Assembly (NCBI RefSeq): GCF_040643435.1 | Contig: NZ_JBEYUH010000007.1 | Coordinates: 1-64,000, forward strand | DNA: 64,000 nucleotides | Direction: 5' to 3' | Source of the DNA: Rhodococcus sp040643435 | GTDB lineage: Bacteria > Actinomycetota > Actinomycetes > Mycobacteriales > Mycobacteriaceae | Part shown: one piece after another, positions 25,842-34,601 of the stretch | Layout of the letters: every line of letters starts with the position of its first letter | Position numbering within the stretch: the first letter of the stretch is position 1 | Position numbers and translations under genes: made by a program | Notes under the pieces: model-generated | Databases searched by the model: none | The model's input: the letters and a program-made list of their open reading frames with translations, nothing else | Told to the model about the DNA's origin: nothing

Positions 25842-28675
25842 CGGCTTTCACCCACGGTCTCGGCGTCGAGGCGCGCACCGAGGCTGCGCAGTACGTCCAG
25901 GATCAGGCCGACCACGATCAGGTACACACCGAGGTCGAAGAACAGTGCGGTGACGACTTTGATGTCGCCGAGCAGTGGCAGTGTCAGCTCGATGGTCGCC
26001 GACGACAGCGCCGGGGCACCGAGGAACATCGACACCAGCGCCGTTCCCGCGGCGAAGGTCAGGCCGAGGCCGAGGATCTTTCCGGCGTCGATGGGAACCG
26101 CCTCTCCCAGCTCGTAGCGTCCTCCGGCCAGATACCTCAGGACGAGCGCGAGACCCGCGACGAGACCGCCCGCGAATCCACCGCCGGGAGCGTTGTGACC
26201 GGAGAAGAAGAAGTACACCGACAGGATCATCATGGTGGGGAAGACCAGCCGGGTGGTGACCTCGAGGACCCGCGAGCGGTAGCGCGGGTCGATGAGGTCG
26301 CCGCCGCGCAGCCAGGTCGTCTCGTTGCTGGCCGAAACGGCGTCGAGCTGTGCGGCGGGTGCATCGGAGACGCGCGGAGCGGTACCGAAGCGGCGGGTGC
26401 GGAAGACCAGGCTCGCCACGCCGGTCGCGGCGACGAGCAGCACCGAGATCTCCCCGAGCGTGTCCCAGGCACGGATGTCGACGAGCAGGACGTTGACGAC
26501 GTTCTTGCCGTCGCCGCCGTAATAGGCGGCATCGGGCAGCAGCAGCGAGATCGGGTCGACGGTACGTGCGGCGATCGCGTAGGCACCGAGTCCGGCCACG
26601 ACCGTGCCGACTGCGACACCGAGCAGAGCGCGGGCGAACTTGCTGCCCATGACTGCCGTGGGGTCGGTCTCGGCGGGCAGCTTGCGCAGGACCAGGACGA
26701 ACATCACCAGGGTGACGGTCTCGACGAGGAACTGGGTGAGTGCGAGGTCGGGGGCTCCCTGGAAGGCGAAGAGCACTCCGAGCCCGTAACCCGTCACGCC
26801 GACGACGAGGACACCGCCGAGACGATTGCGCAGCACGGTTGCTGTGATTGCGGCGGCGATCATGAGTACTCCCACCGCGAGCTGCCAGATCGAGTCCCAG
26901 GCACGGGTCGCAGGCATCGCACTCGCCCCGAAATAGAACATCAGCACCGTCGGGAGCGCCACCAAGGTGATGAGGATCGTCGCTTGGGTCAGTGGCAGCG
27001 AACCGCGCTGCAGGAAGGCGGTCAGGCGCAGGGACAGGGTGTCCATGCCCTGCAGCGTCGCGTCGTACATGCGGTCGGCGTTACCGAGCGGGGGATGCTC
27101 GAAGCGCAGCCGCGCGATGGTGCGGTGCGCGAGGAACAAGGCCGTACCGGCCGCGATAACCACGACGGTCAGGCCCAGTGGCAACGTGAATCCGTGCCAC
27201 AGTGCCAAGTGGTAGGGCTTCGTCAGCGCGGTGGGCAGTTCGTCCGCGTAGGGGGCGATGAGGTGGTCGATCCACGAGCTCGCGAAGCCCGCACCGAGAC
27301 CGGCGAAAGCGAGAACGGTCGGGGCCGTGAGCAGCAGCGGTCCGGGAGCGTGCAGGTTCTGCACCGCGGGGCTGGGACGCTTGAGCTGCTTACGCCCGAA
27401 GGCGCCCCAGATGAACCGGATGCTGTACGCGAGGGTGAGGATCGAGCCCACCACGATGCCCGCAGTGGTGGCGATGCGGGCCCAGTCGGGCAGCACGTCG
27501 GCGACCAGCGCCGATTCGAGCGCGGCTTCCTTCGCGACGAAACCGATGAACGGCGGCAGGCCCGCCATGCTCGCCGCCGCGAGTATCGCGACCAGCATCA
27601 GGTAGGGAGCGGCGGTACCGAGATGGGCGAGTTTGCGAATGTCGCGAGTGCCGGTCGAGTGATCGATGATGCCGACCACCATGAACAGACATGCCTTGAA
27701 CAGGGCGTGGGCGATCATCATCGCCAGGCCTGCCAGTGCTGCTTCCCGGCTGCCCGTGCCCACGAGGGCGACGAGGAAACCGAGCTGGCTCACGGTGCCG
27801 AAGGCCAGGATGAGTTTGAGGTCGAACGCGCGGAACGCTCGCCAGCCGGCGAGGATCATCGACGCGAGACCGAGACCGATGACGATCGGACGCCACGTGG
27901 CGCTGTCGGCGAATCCGGGCGCGAGGCGGGCCACGAGATAGATGCCGGCCTTGACCATCGCGGCGGCGTGAAGATAACCGGACACCGGAGTGGGGGCGGC
28001 CATCGCACCGGGCAGCCAGAAGTGCAGCGGGACGACCGCGGACTTCGACAGCGCACCGATGAGCACGAGCACCACGGCCACTCCGGCGAGCCACCCGCCC
28101 GGAGCTGCCGCGACGACATCGGAGAGGTTGTAGCTCCCGACGAGTTCCCCGAGGATGATGATGCCGACCAGCATTGCCAGACCACCCGCGGTGGTCACGA
28201 GGAGTGCCTGGGTGGCGGCCCGGCGACTGGACGCACGCTCGGCGTAATGCCCCACGAGCAGGAACGACAGTACGGTCGTCACTTCCCAGAAGGTGTAGAG
28301 CAGCAGCATGTTGTCGCTGACGACCAGGCCGAACATCGCACCCGCGAAGGCGACCATCTCGGCAGCGAAGATCCCCAGGCGGGGTTCGTCGTCCTCGAAG
28401 TAGCGCGAACAGTAGAGCAGGATCAGTGCGCCGATCCCGAGGACGAGCACGCACATGATCGCGGACAGGGTGTCGAAACGGAGATCGAAGTTCATCGACA
28501 GCGTCGATGCCCAGGTGATCTGCAGTCGCTGCTCTGTTCCCCAATTGGCGACGACCCAGCCGAGGCTCGCGAGGGGCACCAGCGCGAGTGGAAGGAATGC
28601 GTTTCTCCCCATGACTCTGACCAGAGGCGGCGCCAATAGGGCGGCAACCGCGTGGGCGAAGAGTATGGCGATCAA
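25838..28675 (-). CDS. mnhA: monovalent cation/H+ antiporter subunit A fused to subunit B
   Basis: A 945-residue protein. Residues 1 to about 500 are the NuoL-like channel (DTLSAIMCVLVLGIGALIL, FWEVTTVLSFLLVGHY, KSAVVPLHFWLPGAMAAPTPVSGYLHAAAMVKAGIYL), followed by the MrpA C-terminal helices (GAPDLALTQFLVETVTLVMFVLVLRKLP). From about 800 an MnhB domain follows (RLVFPTMMILSVYFFFSGHNAPGGGFAGG), so A and B are one chain. The start is TTG 28675 with GGAG at good spacing. It is the first gene of the operon, with a roughly 145-base leader. The complex exchanges Na+/K+ for protons across the cytoplasmic membrane. Confidence 0.94.
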   Translation of the reverse strand: MIAILFAHAVAALLAPPLVRVMGRNAFLPLALVPLASLGWVVANWGTEQRLQITWASTLSMNFDLRFDTLSAIMCVLVLGIGALILLYCSRYFEDDEPRLGIFAAEMVAFAGAMFGLVVSDNMLLLYTFWEVTTVLSFLLVGHYAERASSRRAATQALLVTTAGGLAMLVGIIILGELVGSYNLSDVVAAAPGGWLAGVAVVLVLIGALSKSAVVPLHFWLPGAMAAPTPVSGYLHAAAMVKAGIYLVARLAPGFADSATWRPIVIGLGLASMILAGWRAFRAFDLKLILAFGTVSQLGFLVALVGTGSREAALAGLAMMIAHALFKACLFMVVGIIDHSTGTRDIRKLAHLGTAAPYLMLVAILAAASMAGLPPFIGFVAKEAALESALVADVLPDWARIATTAGIVVGSILTLAYSIRFIWGAFGRKQLKRPSPAVQNLHAPGPLLLTAPTVLAFAGLGAGFASSWIDHLIAPYADELPTALTKPYHLALWHGFTLPLGLTVVVIAAGTALFLAHRTIARLRFEHPPLGNADRMYDATLQGMDTLSLRLTAFLQRGSLPLTQATILITLVALPTVLMFYFGASAMPATRAWDSIWQLAVGVLMIAAAITATVLRNRLGGVLVVGVTGYGLGVLFAFQGAPDLALTQFLVETVTLVMFVLVLRKLPAETDPTAVMGSKFARALLGVAVGTVVAGLGAYAIAARTVDPISLLLPDAAYYGGDGKNVVNVLLVDIRAWDTLGEISVLLVAATGVASLVFRTRRFGTAPRVSDAPAAQLDAVSASNETTWLRGGDLIDPRYRSRVLEVTTRLVFPTMMILSVYFFFSGHNAPGGGFAGGLVAGLALVLRYLAGGRYELGEAVPIDAGKILGLGLTFAAGTALVSMFLGAPALSSATIELTLPLLGDIKVVTALFFDLGVYLIVVGLILDVLRSLGARLDAETVGESR

Positions 28676-28875
28676 AAGGCACTCCGTCGGGGTCGGGCCA
28701 GTCGGCGGGGTGAAGCTGACTGCGGGCTGTGAGGCCCGCTGTCGTTACAGCGCACGGCACACCGACGAAACGGGGATCGCCCCGACATGCACGCCGCTCG
28801 CCGTCATCGGGCAAAACGGATTGTTCCATCCTAACGGTTGGCTTCGCAGGCTTGCGAATCGGGCGGAGTGCGCTA
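28676..28875 (-). promoter_or_regulatory. promoter and structured leader of the mnh operon
   Basis: On the minus strand TAGGAT (28833-28828) is the best -10 box, placing transcription near 28821 and leaving a leader of about 145 bases. A 6-bp inverted repeat TTCGCA/TGCGAA (28843-28858) covers the -35 position and could be an operator. The leader contains a GCGGGC/GCCCGC hairpin (28722-28739). None of this matches a riboswitch I know. Confidence 0.45.
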
Positions 28876-30069
28876 CTAGCGCACCTGCCATGCGCAGATT
28901 GCAGCTGTGGTGAACAGTGCGAGAGCGGGCCACTGCGGGTCGACGGGCAGCATCCACACCGCTCCGACGACGGCGGTCGCGGGTACCGGAAGCGCCATTC
29001 CGAGAGCTGCAACCGAAGCCGAACCCGGTAGCGATGCGCCGAGCGCGAGGCCCGTACCCAGGGCGACGAGCGCGACCCGTACCGCCAGGGGGATGCCCTC
29101 ACCGATCTCCTCAGGCCACCACACCGTGGCTGCCGACACCGCGGCTGCGAGCACCAGGCCGGGGAGCGCGTACGGCGTGTACGGGGCGAGCCGGACCCCG
29201 GCGGCCACCGCACCCACCGCGACGAGCAGCACCCACCACGGGAGGCTCGACGTCTGCATGCCCGACCACAACTCGACGAGCACGGGATACGCCGCGGCCA
29301 CCGCACCCGTGACCGTGAGAACGAACCTGTCGTCTCCGGGCGGGACGACCCGCGCGAGGAGTTCGGCACCGACGACGGCGACCGCGAGCGCTCCGCCGGC
29401 GATCACCCATGTCAGAACGCCCGTGCCTGTCGCGCGGACGCCCACGAAGTCCCCGAGCAGGCGGTAACCGACGGGGAGCGCCACCGCGGCGGTGACCACG
29501 ATCGCGAGCAAGCGCGGATCGGCCCGCTGCACGCGCATGCCCGCCGGCACCGTCAACGCCGCCGCGACGGTCGCGACCAGTGCGAAGGCGATCGCCCACT
29601 GGGGCACCGTCCAGCGCATCTCGTCCACAGGCGCCTCGGAGCCGACGGCCGCGGCAGTGAGGAAGGCCGCCCATCCACCGGCGATCAGCGCCCACTGGCC
29701 CGTCGCCGAACCCCATGAGCCCGCGGTCGCCGCACCGAGCAGTACACCGGTGGTCGCCGCGATCACCCATCCGACGACCGTCAGGCTGTCGGTCGAGATC
29801 CCGGTGGGCACGAGATAGCGGACCGAGCCGAGGACCACGACGGCGCCCGCCGCCAGCATCCACGCGGTGCGCCGGGAACCGGTCCGTTGCAGTCCGGCCG
29901 CCGAGAGGACGGCCAGAGCAGCGATGATCACGGGGGCCGCGTCGCTGCGGGCGCCGTCCGGCAGTACGGAATCACCTGCGGCCGGGACGAGCACGGCGAC
30001 GGCCGCCGCGAGGAAGGCCGCGAGGACGGCTGCGGGCCCGGCGACCCGGACCGCCGAGGAGACGGGCAT
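28876..30069 (-). CDS. polytopic membrane protein of unknown function
   Basis: A 397-residue protein that is almost entirely hydrophobic, with about 11-12 predicted transmembrane helices rich in Ala, Val and Gly and very few charged residues. I recognise no family motif. ATG 30069 is chosen because GGAGGG stands before it; an ATG 18 bases upstream overlaps the preceding gene. It starts 1 base after the AAA ATPase stop, so it is translationally coupled to it and may anchor or serve that ATPase. A 6-bp hairpin spans its stop codon (28867-28883). Confidence 0.75.
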   Translation of the reverse strand: MPVSSAVRVAGPAAVLAAFLAAAVAVLVPAAGDSVLPDGARSDAAPVIIAALAVLSAAGLQRTGSRRTAWMLAAGAVVVLGSVRYLVPTGISTDSLTVVGWVIAATTGVLLGAATAGSWGSATGQWALIAGGWAAFLTAAAVGSEAPVDEMRWTVPQWAIAFALVATVAAALTVPAGMRVQRADPRLLAIVVTAAVALPVGYRLLGDFVGVRATGTGVLTWVIAGGALAVAVVGAELLARVVPPGDDRFVLTVTGAVAAAYPVLVELWSGMQTSSLPWWVLLVAVGAVAAGVRLAPYTPYALPGLVLAAAVSAATVWWPEEIGEGIPLAVRVALVALGTGLALGASLPGSASVAALGMALPVPATAVVGAVWMLPVDPQWPALALFTTAAICAWQVR

Positions 30070-30070
30070 C

Positions 30071-32269
30071 TCAACGGCCCTCCGCATAGGCCTTCAGATG
30101 TGCGACCTGGACCGGGTCGAGTGACGGTCGCACCTTCTCGCGGGCCACCGCGACGTCCTCCGCCGTGACCACCGCAGCATCGACGTTGCGCCGCATCGCC
30201 GCGAGCGCGGCCTCACGCAGCAGCGCAGAACAGTCCGCGGCCGAATATCCGTCGAGCCCGGCGGCGAGGTCGTCGAGATCGACGTCGTCGTCGAGCGGCA
30301 CCGACCGTCCCGCCGTCTTCAGGATCGCCGCACGCGCGTCGGCATCCGGCGGCGGCACGAACACGAGACGTTCGAGCCGACCGGGGCGCAGCAACGCGGG
30401 GTCGATCAGGTCGGGCCGGTTGGTCGCCCCGACCACCACGACATCACGCAGCGGTTCGACACCGTCGAGTTCGGTGAGCAACGAGGCGACCACCCGATCG
30501 GACACTCCGGAATCCGAGCTCTGTCCACGGCGCGGCGCGAGGGCGTCGATCTCGTCGAGAAAGATCATCGCCGGTGCGGAGTTGCGGGCACGCTCGAACA
30601 GCTCGCGTACCGCTTTCTCGGAGGCCCCGACCCATTTGTCCATCAGCTCGGCGCCCTTGACCGCGTGGACGCTGAGGCGTCCGGTGCCGGCGAGAGCACG
30701 GACGAGATAGGTCTTGCCGCACCCGGGCGGGCCGTACAGCAGCACACCGCGTGGCGGATCGACGCCGAGACGTTCGAAGGAGTCGGGGTGCTGCAGGGGC
30801 CACAGGACGGCTTCGGTCAGGGCCTGCTTGGTCTCGACCATGTCGCCGACGTCATCGAGGCTCACACTGCCGATCGCGAGCTCCTCCGTGCCCGAGCGTG
30901 AGAGAGGACGGATCACTTCGAGGGCGCCGAGCAGGTCGCCCTGGACGAGCGACGGCTTCTCGTCGTCACGGTTCGCCCGGGACGCCGCGCGCAGCGCGGC
31001 CTCGCGGCACAGCGCGGCGAGATCGGCGGCGACGAAACCGGGGGTGCGACCCGCGACGGCGGTGAGATCGAGATCGGTGGAAGGCACCGAGCGCAGAAGC
31101 ACGTCGAGCAGGGCGCGGCGGGTCGCACTGTCGGGCAACGGCAGGGACAGTTCGCGGTCGCAGATCTCGGGGGCACGTAATCGGGCGTCGACGCCGTCGG
31201 GGTGCGCTGTGGTGGCGATCAGCACCGCGTCTTCGGTGTCGACGACCCGCCGCAGTTCGTCGAGGATCAACGTCGCGACCGGTTCGGTGTCGGAGGGCAG
31301 GACGGCATCGACGTCGGTGAGCAGCAGGACACCACCGCCGCGCACGGAGTCGGCCGCGGCGGAGATTCGTCGCAGCCGCTCGTCGGCGGCGAGCGCGCCG
31401 ATACTCGGTCCGTCGACCTCCACCAGACGCCGGTCCGCGACGACCGAACGCACGAAGGTCGCCTTGCCGACCCCGGCCGGGCCGGTGACGAGCACGCCGA
31501 GATGCGGCGAGGCGCCGAGGGTGCGGAGCAGTTCGGGTTCGTCGAGCGAGAGCGTGAGCCATTCGGTGAGTTTCGCGACCTGAGCCTGTACGCCCACGAG
31601 ATCCTCGACCGGCGGGGGTGCGGGAACCGATGCGGCTGCAGGCTCGGGCCGGACGGTCGCGGGGGACGAGAAGGCCGATGCGGACCCGGACGGTAGGGAG
31701 GCGGAGGCCGGGCCGCCACCCCACACCACGGCGGTGTTCGGCTGCACGCTCACCGGTCCGGCCGGATCGACCGCCGAGACGGTGAGCAACTCGGTGGTCC
31801 ATGCGATCGCGAACGTCCGTGACAGCGCCCGCGTCGTCTCGGCGTTGCTCGTGCCCGGTCCGAGATCGCGGGGCAGCAGCGACACCGCGTCGCCGACGGT
31901 GACCACCTTGCCGAGCAGCGCCTGCCGCAGTGTGGTCTCCGGAATCGACTGCCGCGCCAGGGTCGATCCGGTGACCGTCACCGTGCGAGCCCCGTACACC
32001 GTCACGGGGGAGACGACGACGCTCGCATCCTCCTTCAGCCCGGTATTGGACAGCACGACATCGTCGAGCAGGATCGTGCCGGTCGGGGTGCCGACCGGCG
32101 CGAGGCCCGCCACCACCGCAGTGCGGCGGGCACCCACGAGTGCGATCGCGTCCCATTCCCGCAGGCCCAGTGCGGCCAGCGCTTCGGGGTGCAGACGCAC
32201 GACACCGCGGCGTGCGTCGGCAGCGGACGTATTGAGCCGGACGGTGAGTGAGAGTTGTGGGGTCGTCAC
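30071..32269 (-). CDS. CDC48/p97-like AAA ATPase (Rv0435c-like)
   Basis: A 732-residue protein with an N-terminal double-psi-barrel-like domain (1-90), a Pro/Ala-rich linker (about 185-220) and two AAA modules. D1 has Walker A GPAGVGKAT (263-271) but Walker B reads TDVDAV, so the catalytic Glu after Asp is Val. D2 is complete: GPPGCGKT (513-520), pore loop MDKWVG, IFLDEIDAL (569-576) and GATNRPDLIDPALLRPGR. Work would therefore be done by D2. The M. smegmatis homologue Msm0858 is a p97-like hexameric ATPase. GTG 32269 lies 7 bases after TAGGCT. Confidence 0.9.
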   Translation of the reverse strand: MTTPQLSLTVRLNTSAADARRGVVRLHPEALAALGLREWDAIALVGARRTAVVAGLAPVGTPTGTILLDDVVLSNTGLKEDASVVVSPVTVYGARTVTVTGSTLARQSIPETTLRQALLGKVVTVGDAVSLLPRDLGPGTSNAETTRALSRTFAIAWTTELLTVSAVDPAGPVSVQPNTAVVWGGGPASASLPSGSASAFSSPATVRPEPAAASVPAPPPVEDLVGVQAQVAKLTEWLTLSLDEPELLRTLGASPHLGVLVTGPAGVGKATFVRSVVADRRLVEVDGPSIGALAADERLRRISAAADSVRGGGVLLLTDVDAVLPSDTEPVATLILDELRRVVDTEDAVLIATTAHPDGVDARLRAPEICDRELSLPLPDSATRRALLDVLLRSVPSTDLDLTAVAGRTPGFVAADLAALCREAALRAASRANRDDEKPSLVQGDLLGALEVIRPLSRSGTEELAIGSVSLDDVGDMVETKQALTEAVLWPLQHPDSFERLGVDPPRGVLLYGPPGCGKTYLVRALAGTGRLSVHAVKGAELMDKWVGASEKAVRELFERARNSAPAMIFLDEIDALAPRRGQSSDSGVSDRVVASLLTELDGVEPLRDVVVVGATNRPDLIDPALLRPGRLERLVFVPPPDADARAAILKTAGRSVPLDDDVDLDDLAAGLDGYSAADCSALLREAALAAMRRNVDAAVVTAEDVAVAREKVRPSLDPVQVAHLKAYAEGR

Positions 32270-32276
32270 TCCGCCG

Positions 32277-32282
32277 AGCCTA
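32277..32282 (-). promoter_or_regulatory. -10 box for leaderless AAA ATPase transcript
   Basis: TAGGCT on the minus strand, 7 bases before the GTG start 32269 and just after the pssA stop. The ATPase can therefore be transcribed apart from psd-pssA. Confidence 0.55.
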
Positions 32283-32290
32283 GAACGTGA

Positions 32291-33208
32291 CTAGCGTCCG
32301 CGCGGGCGGCGCAAGCCGAGTCGGGCCTGTGATCTCGCCGTCGTGGCCACCCGCCGGGCCGCGACGCGGCGGGGACGCTCCGCGCGGTTGCGTGCCCGCA
32401 GTGCGCGCCGCTCCGAGGGTTTGATGTCCCAGGTCTCCGGCCGGGCCGCGACCCACCGCCGCGAGCGGACCGCGAACGGAATGTGCGCGAGGTAGATCCC
32501 CACCAGCACGAGCATCAGGATGAACGGGTAGGTGACCAGCGCCGCCGCAGCCACCGCGACCAGCACGAGCAGCACGACCGCGAGGCGTGCGGGCACCGAC
32601 GCCGACTTCATCGCGAAGGTGGGGATTCGGCTGACCGCCAGGCCGGCCGTCCCGAGGATCCACGCCGCTACCAGTGCGTAGGTGGTCCACCAGCCTTCGC
32701 CCCACTGGATGTAGGCCGCGACCGGCACGAGTGCGACGAGGGCGGCGGCGGGAGCCGGTACACCGACGAAGTACTCGCGCGCATAGGCAGGGACGCTGTC
32801 GTCCTCGAGGAGAGTGTTGAAACGTGCGAGTCGGAGCACCAGGCTCACCGCGTAGAACAGGGCGACGATCCAGCCGAAGGGGCTGCCGTCGAGCATCGTC
32901 ACGTACAGCACCAGCGCCGGCGCGACCCCGAAGGCCACGGCGTCGGACAAGGAGTCGAGTTCGGCGCCGATCTTGCTGGTCGCGTCGAGCATGCGGGCGA
33001 TGCGGCCGTCGAGCGAGTCGAGCACCGCTGCGGCGCCGATCATGCCGAGGGCGATACCGAGCTCGCCGTCGAGCGCGAACTTCACTGCCGACAGACCGGC
33101 CGAGAACGCCAGGATCGTGATGACACTCGGCAACAGGCGAACGACATTCGACCGGTTCCGGGGCGGCGCGGCCGCGACCGCACGCGCCCCCTGCGGATGC
33201 GGACTCAC
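32291..33208 (-). CDS. pssA: CDP-diacylglycerol-serine O-phosphatidyltransferase
   Basis: A 305-residue membrane enzyme making phosphatidylserine from CDP-diacylglycerol and serine. The CDP-alcohol phosphotransferase motif DG-xx-AR-x8-G-xxx-D-xxx-D is complete in DSLDGRIARMLDATSKIGAE followed by LDSLSD. About six to eight helices are visible, with an Arg-rich C-terminal tail. The GTG start overlaps the psd stop by 4 bases, so psd and pssA form one unit for phosphatidylethanolamine synthesis. Confidence 0.95.
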   Translation of the reverse strand: MSPHPQGARAVAAAPPRNRSNVVRLLPSVITILAFSAGLSAVKFALDGELGIALGMIGAAAVLDSLDGRIARMLDATSKIGAELDSLSDAVAFGVAPALVLYVTMLDGSPFGWIVALFYAVSLVLRLARFNTLLEDDSVPAYAREYFVGVPAPAAALVALVPVAAYIQWGEGWWTTYALVAAWILGTAGLAVSRIPTFAMKSASVPARLAVVLLVLVAVAAAALVTYPFILMLVLVGIYLAHIPFAVRSRRWVAARPETWDIKPSERRALRARNRAERPRRVAARRVATTARSQARLGLRRPRGR

Positions 33209-33927
33209 GACATCGCGGGCAACTGGGCGAGCACGGTCTCCGCGCCGATCGTCCGCTGACCGCGTTCGACCAGCAGCGTGCTGCCGACCGGCAGATACGT
33301 GTCGACACGCGAGCCGAAGCGGATCAGGCCGTAGGTGTCACCGATCGGCAGGGTGTCGCCGACCTGCGCTTCGTTGACGATGCGGCGCGCGAGCAGCCCT
33401 GCGATCTGGACGACCGCCACCTCGGCGCCGTCGCGGGTCTCGAGCAGCATGCTCGTGCGCTCGTTGACCTCACTCGCGTCGGCGAGATCGGCGGAGAGGA
33501 ATTTGCCGGGGGTGTGGACCACCGAGCGGACCGTTCCGCCCACGGGGCTGCGCTGTACGTGTACGTCGAGGACGGACAGGAAGATGCTGACCCGCGGTCG
33601 TTCTTCGGTACCGAGGCCGAGTTCGGCGGGCGGAACTGCGCTGTCGACGAGGGCGATCTCGCCGTCGGCCGGAGCGACGACCACTCCGACCCGGTTGGGG
33701 GGCACGCGATGCGGATGCCTGAAGAAGGTGGCGCTCGCGAGAGCCGATGCGAGGCCGGCGCGGCGCAGCCAGGGCTTACGGCGGCCGAGTGCCGCCACGG
33801 CCAAGGGAGCTGCGACGAAGGGGATTCCGCCTGGATGCATGGGCGGGATCACATGCCTGACAAGGTCGACCAGGTGGGCTACACCGCTGGTGGGGGGTGT
33901 TCCGGCGGGCGTCGGCTTTCGTGCCAC
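33205..33927 (-). CDS. psd: phosphatidylserine decarboxylase proenzyme
   Basis: A 240-residue short-type PSD that converts phosphatidylserine to phosphatidylethanolamine. The autocleavage site is visible as FGS in RFGSRVDTYLP near residue 208, where Ser would become the pyruvoyl group. VVVAPADGEI and FLSVLDVHVQRSPVGG are conserved family segments. The start is GTG 33927 with GAGGAG upstream. It is the first gene of psd-pssA. Confidence 0.95.
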   Translation of the reverse strand: MARKPTPAGTPPTSGVAHLVDLVRHVIPPMHPGGIPFVAAPLAVAALGRRKPWLRRAGLASALASATFFRHPHRVPPNRVGVVVAPADGEIALVDSAVPPAELGLGTEERPRVSIFLSVLDVHVQRSPVGGTVRSVVHTPGKFLSADLADASEVNERTSMLLETRDGAEVAVVQIAGLLARRIVNEAQVGDTLPIGDTYGLIRFGSRVDTYLPVGSTLLVERGQRTIGAETVLAQLPAMS

Positions 33928-33971
33928 GGGCTCCTCTTATCGCTGGCGATCGGTGAGCTGTGGACCGCAGT

Positions 33972-33997
33972 GGACCCGCCCGTGAGTGGGCGGGTCC
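33972..33997 (-). terminator. hairpin between the START-like gene and psd
   Basis: A perfect 10-bp stem (GGACCCGCCC / GGGCGGGTCC) with a 6-base loop lies 46 bases after the stop of the START-like gene on the minus strand. No T tract follows. Confidence 0.5.
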
Positions 33998-34043
33998 TGT
34001 CGGTCCACAGGCACTCCAGCGTACGTCAGCCGAAGGTGGAGGG

Positions 34044-34508
34044 TCAGACCCGTGCGCCTGCCTCGATCTCGTTCTTCAGGCGTGTGAGAGTCGCGTTCAT
34101 CCCCATGGTCAGTTCGTCGTCGAACGCCTCGGTGCCGCCGAGAACATACTTGATCAGCGTCTGCGAGAGTTTGCTCGTTCCGGAAGGGGCTTCGCGGCGC
34201 TGGGTGACCCGCGTGCCGGTGGCAGAGGGTTCGAGGGTGAACGACCAGATCGTGCGATTCTCGTTGATTCGGAAGCTCAAGCGGCGGCCGGGCTCGAACG
34301 CGACGACCTTCGCGGTCGTCGGCCACACCAGCAGGCCCTTCTTGTTGATGTTGATCGTGGTGGTGCCTTCCGACACCGGTCCACCGCGCACGATCATCCG
34401 GCGGCACTGCGGGCTCCACTCGCCCATTCGCTTCAGGTCGGATACAACTCGCCACACCTGTTCGGGGGAGGCGGCGATCTCGATCGTGGCCTCGAGCGTC
34501 TTCGACAC
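34044..34508 (-). CDS. SRPBCC (START-like) family protein
   Basis: A 154-residue protein with the polyketide-cyclase/START-like fold: SKTLEATIEIAASPEQVWRVVSDL at the N-terminus, WSPQCRRM, a beta-rich centre (WSFTLEPSATGTRVTQRRE) and a long C-terminal helix. These proteins bind hydrophobic ligands; the ligand here is unknown. GTG 34508 has AGGAG upstream. A minus-strand TAGGAT at 34582-34577 is a plausible -10 box with a leader of about 60 bases. Confidence 0.85.
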   Translation of the reverse strand: MSKTLEATIEIAASPEQVWRVVSDLKRMGEWSPQCRRMIVRGGPVSEGTTTININKKGLLVWPTTAKVVAFEPGRRLSFRINENRTIWSFTLEPSATGTRVTQRREAPSGTSKLSQTLIKYVLGGTEAFDDELTMGMNATLTRLKNEIEAGARV

Positions 34509-34576
34509 GTGTACTCCTGTTCTCGAGGAATCGGGTTCCCGTATATCTGCTACCCGAAGTAACGGGATTGCGGTCG

Positions 34577-34582
34577 ATCCTA
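34577..34582 (-). promoter_or_regulatory. candidate -10 box for the START-like gene
   Basis: TAGGAT within CCGTTAGGAT; the same ten bases occur at the mnh promoter (28837-28828). The transcript would begin near 34570. Confidence 0.35.
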
Positions 34583-34601
34583 ACGGACAATGTGAGTGCG
34601 G

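Noticed and set aside
26195..28639. 814-codon plus-strand open frame opposite mnhA
   Set aside because: Composition is rich in Asp, Glu, Arg, His and Gly without hydrophobic core; the minus strand has clear antiporter motifs and overlapping starts.
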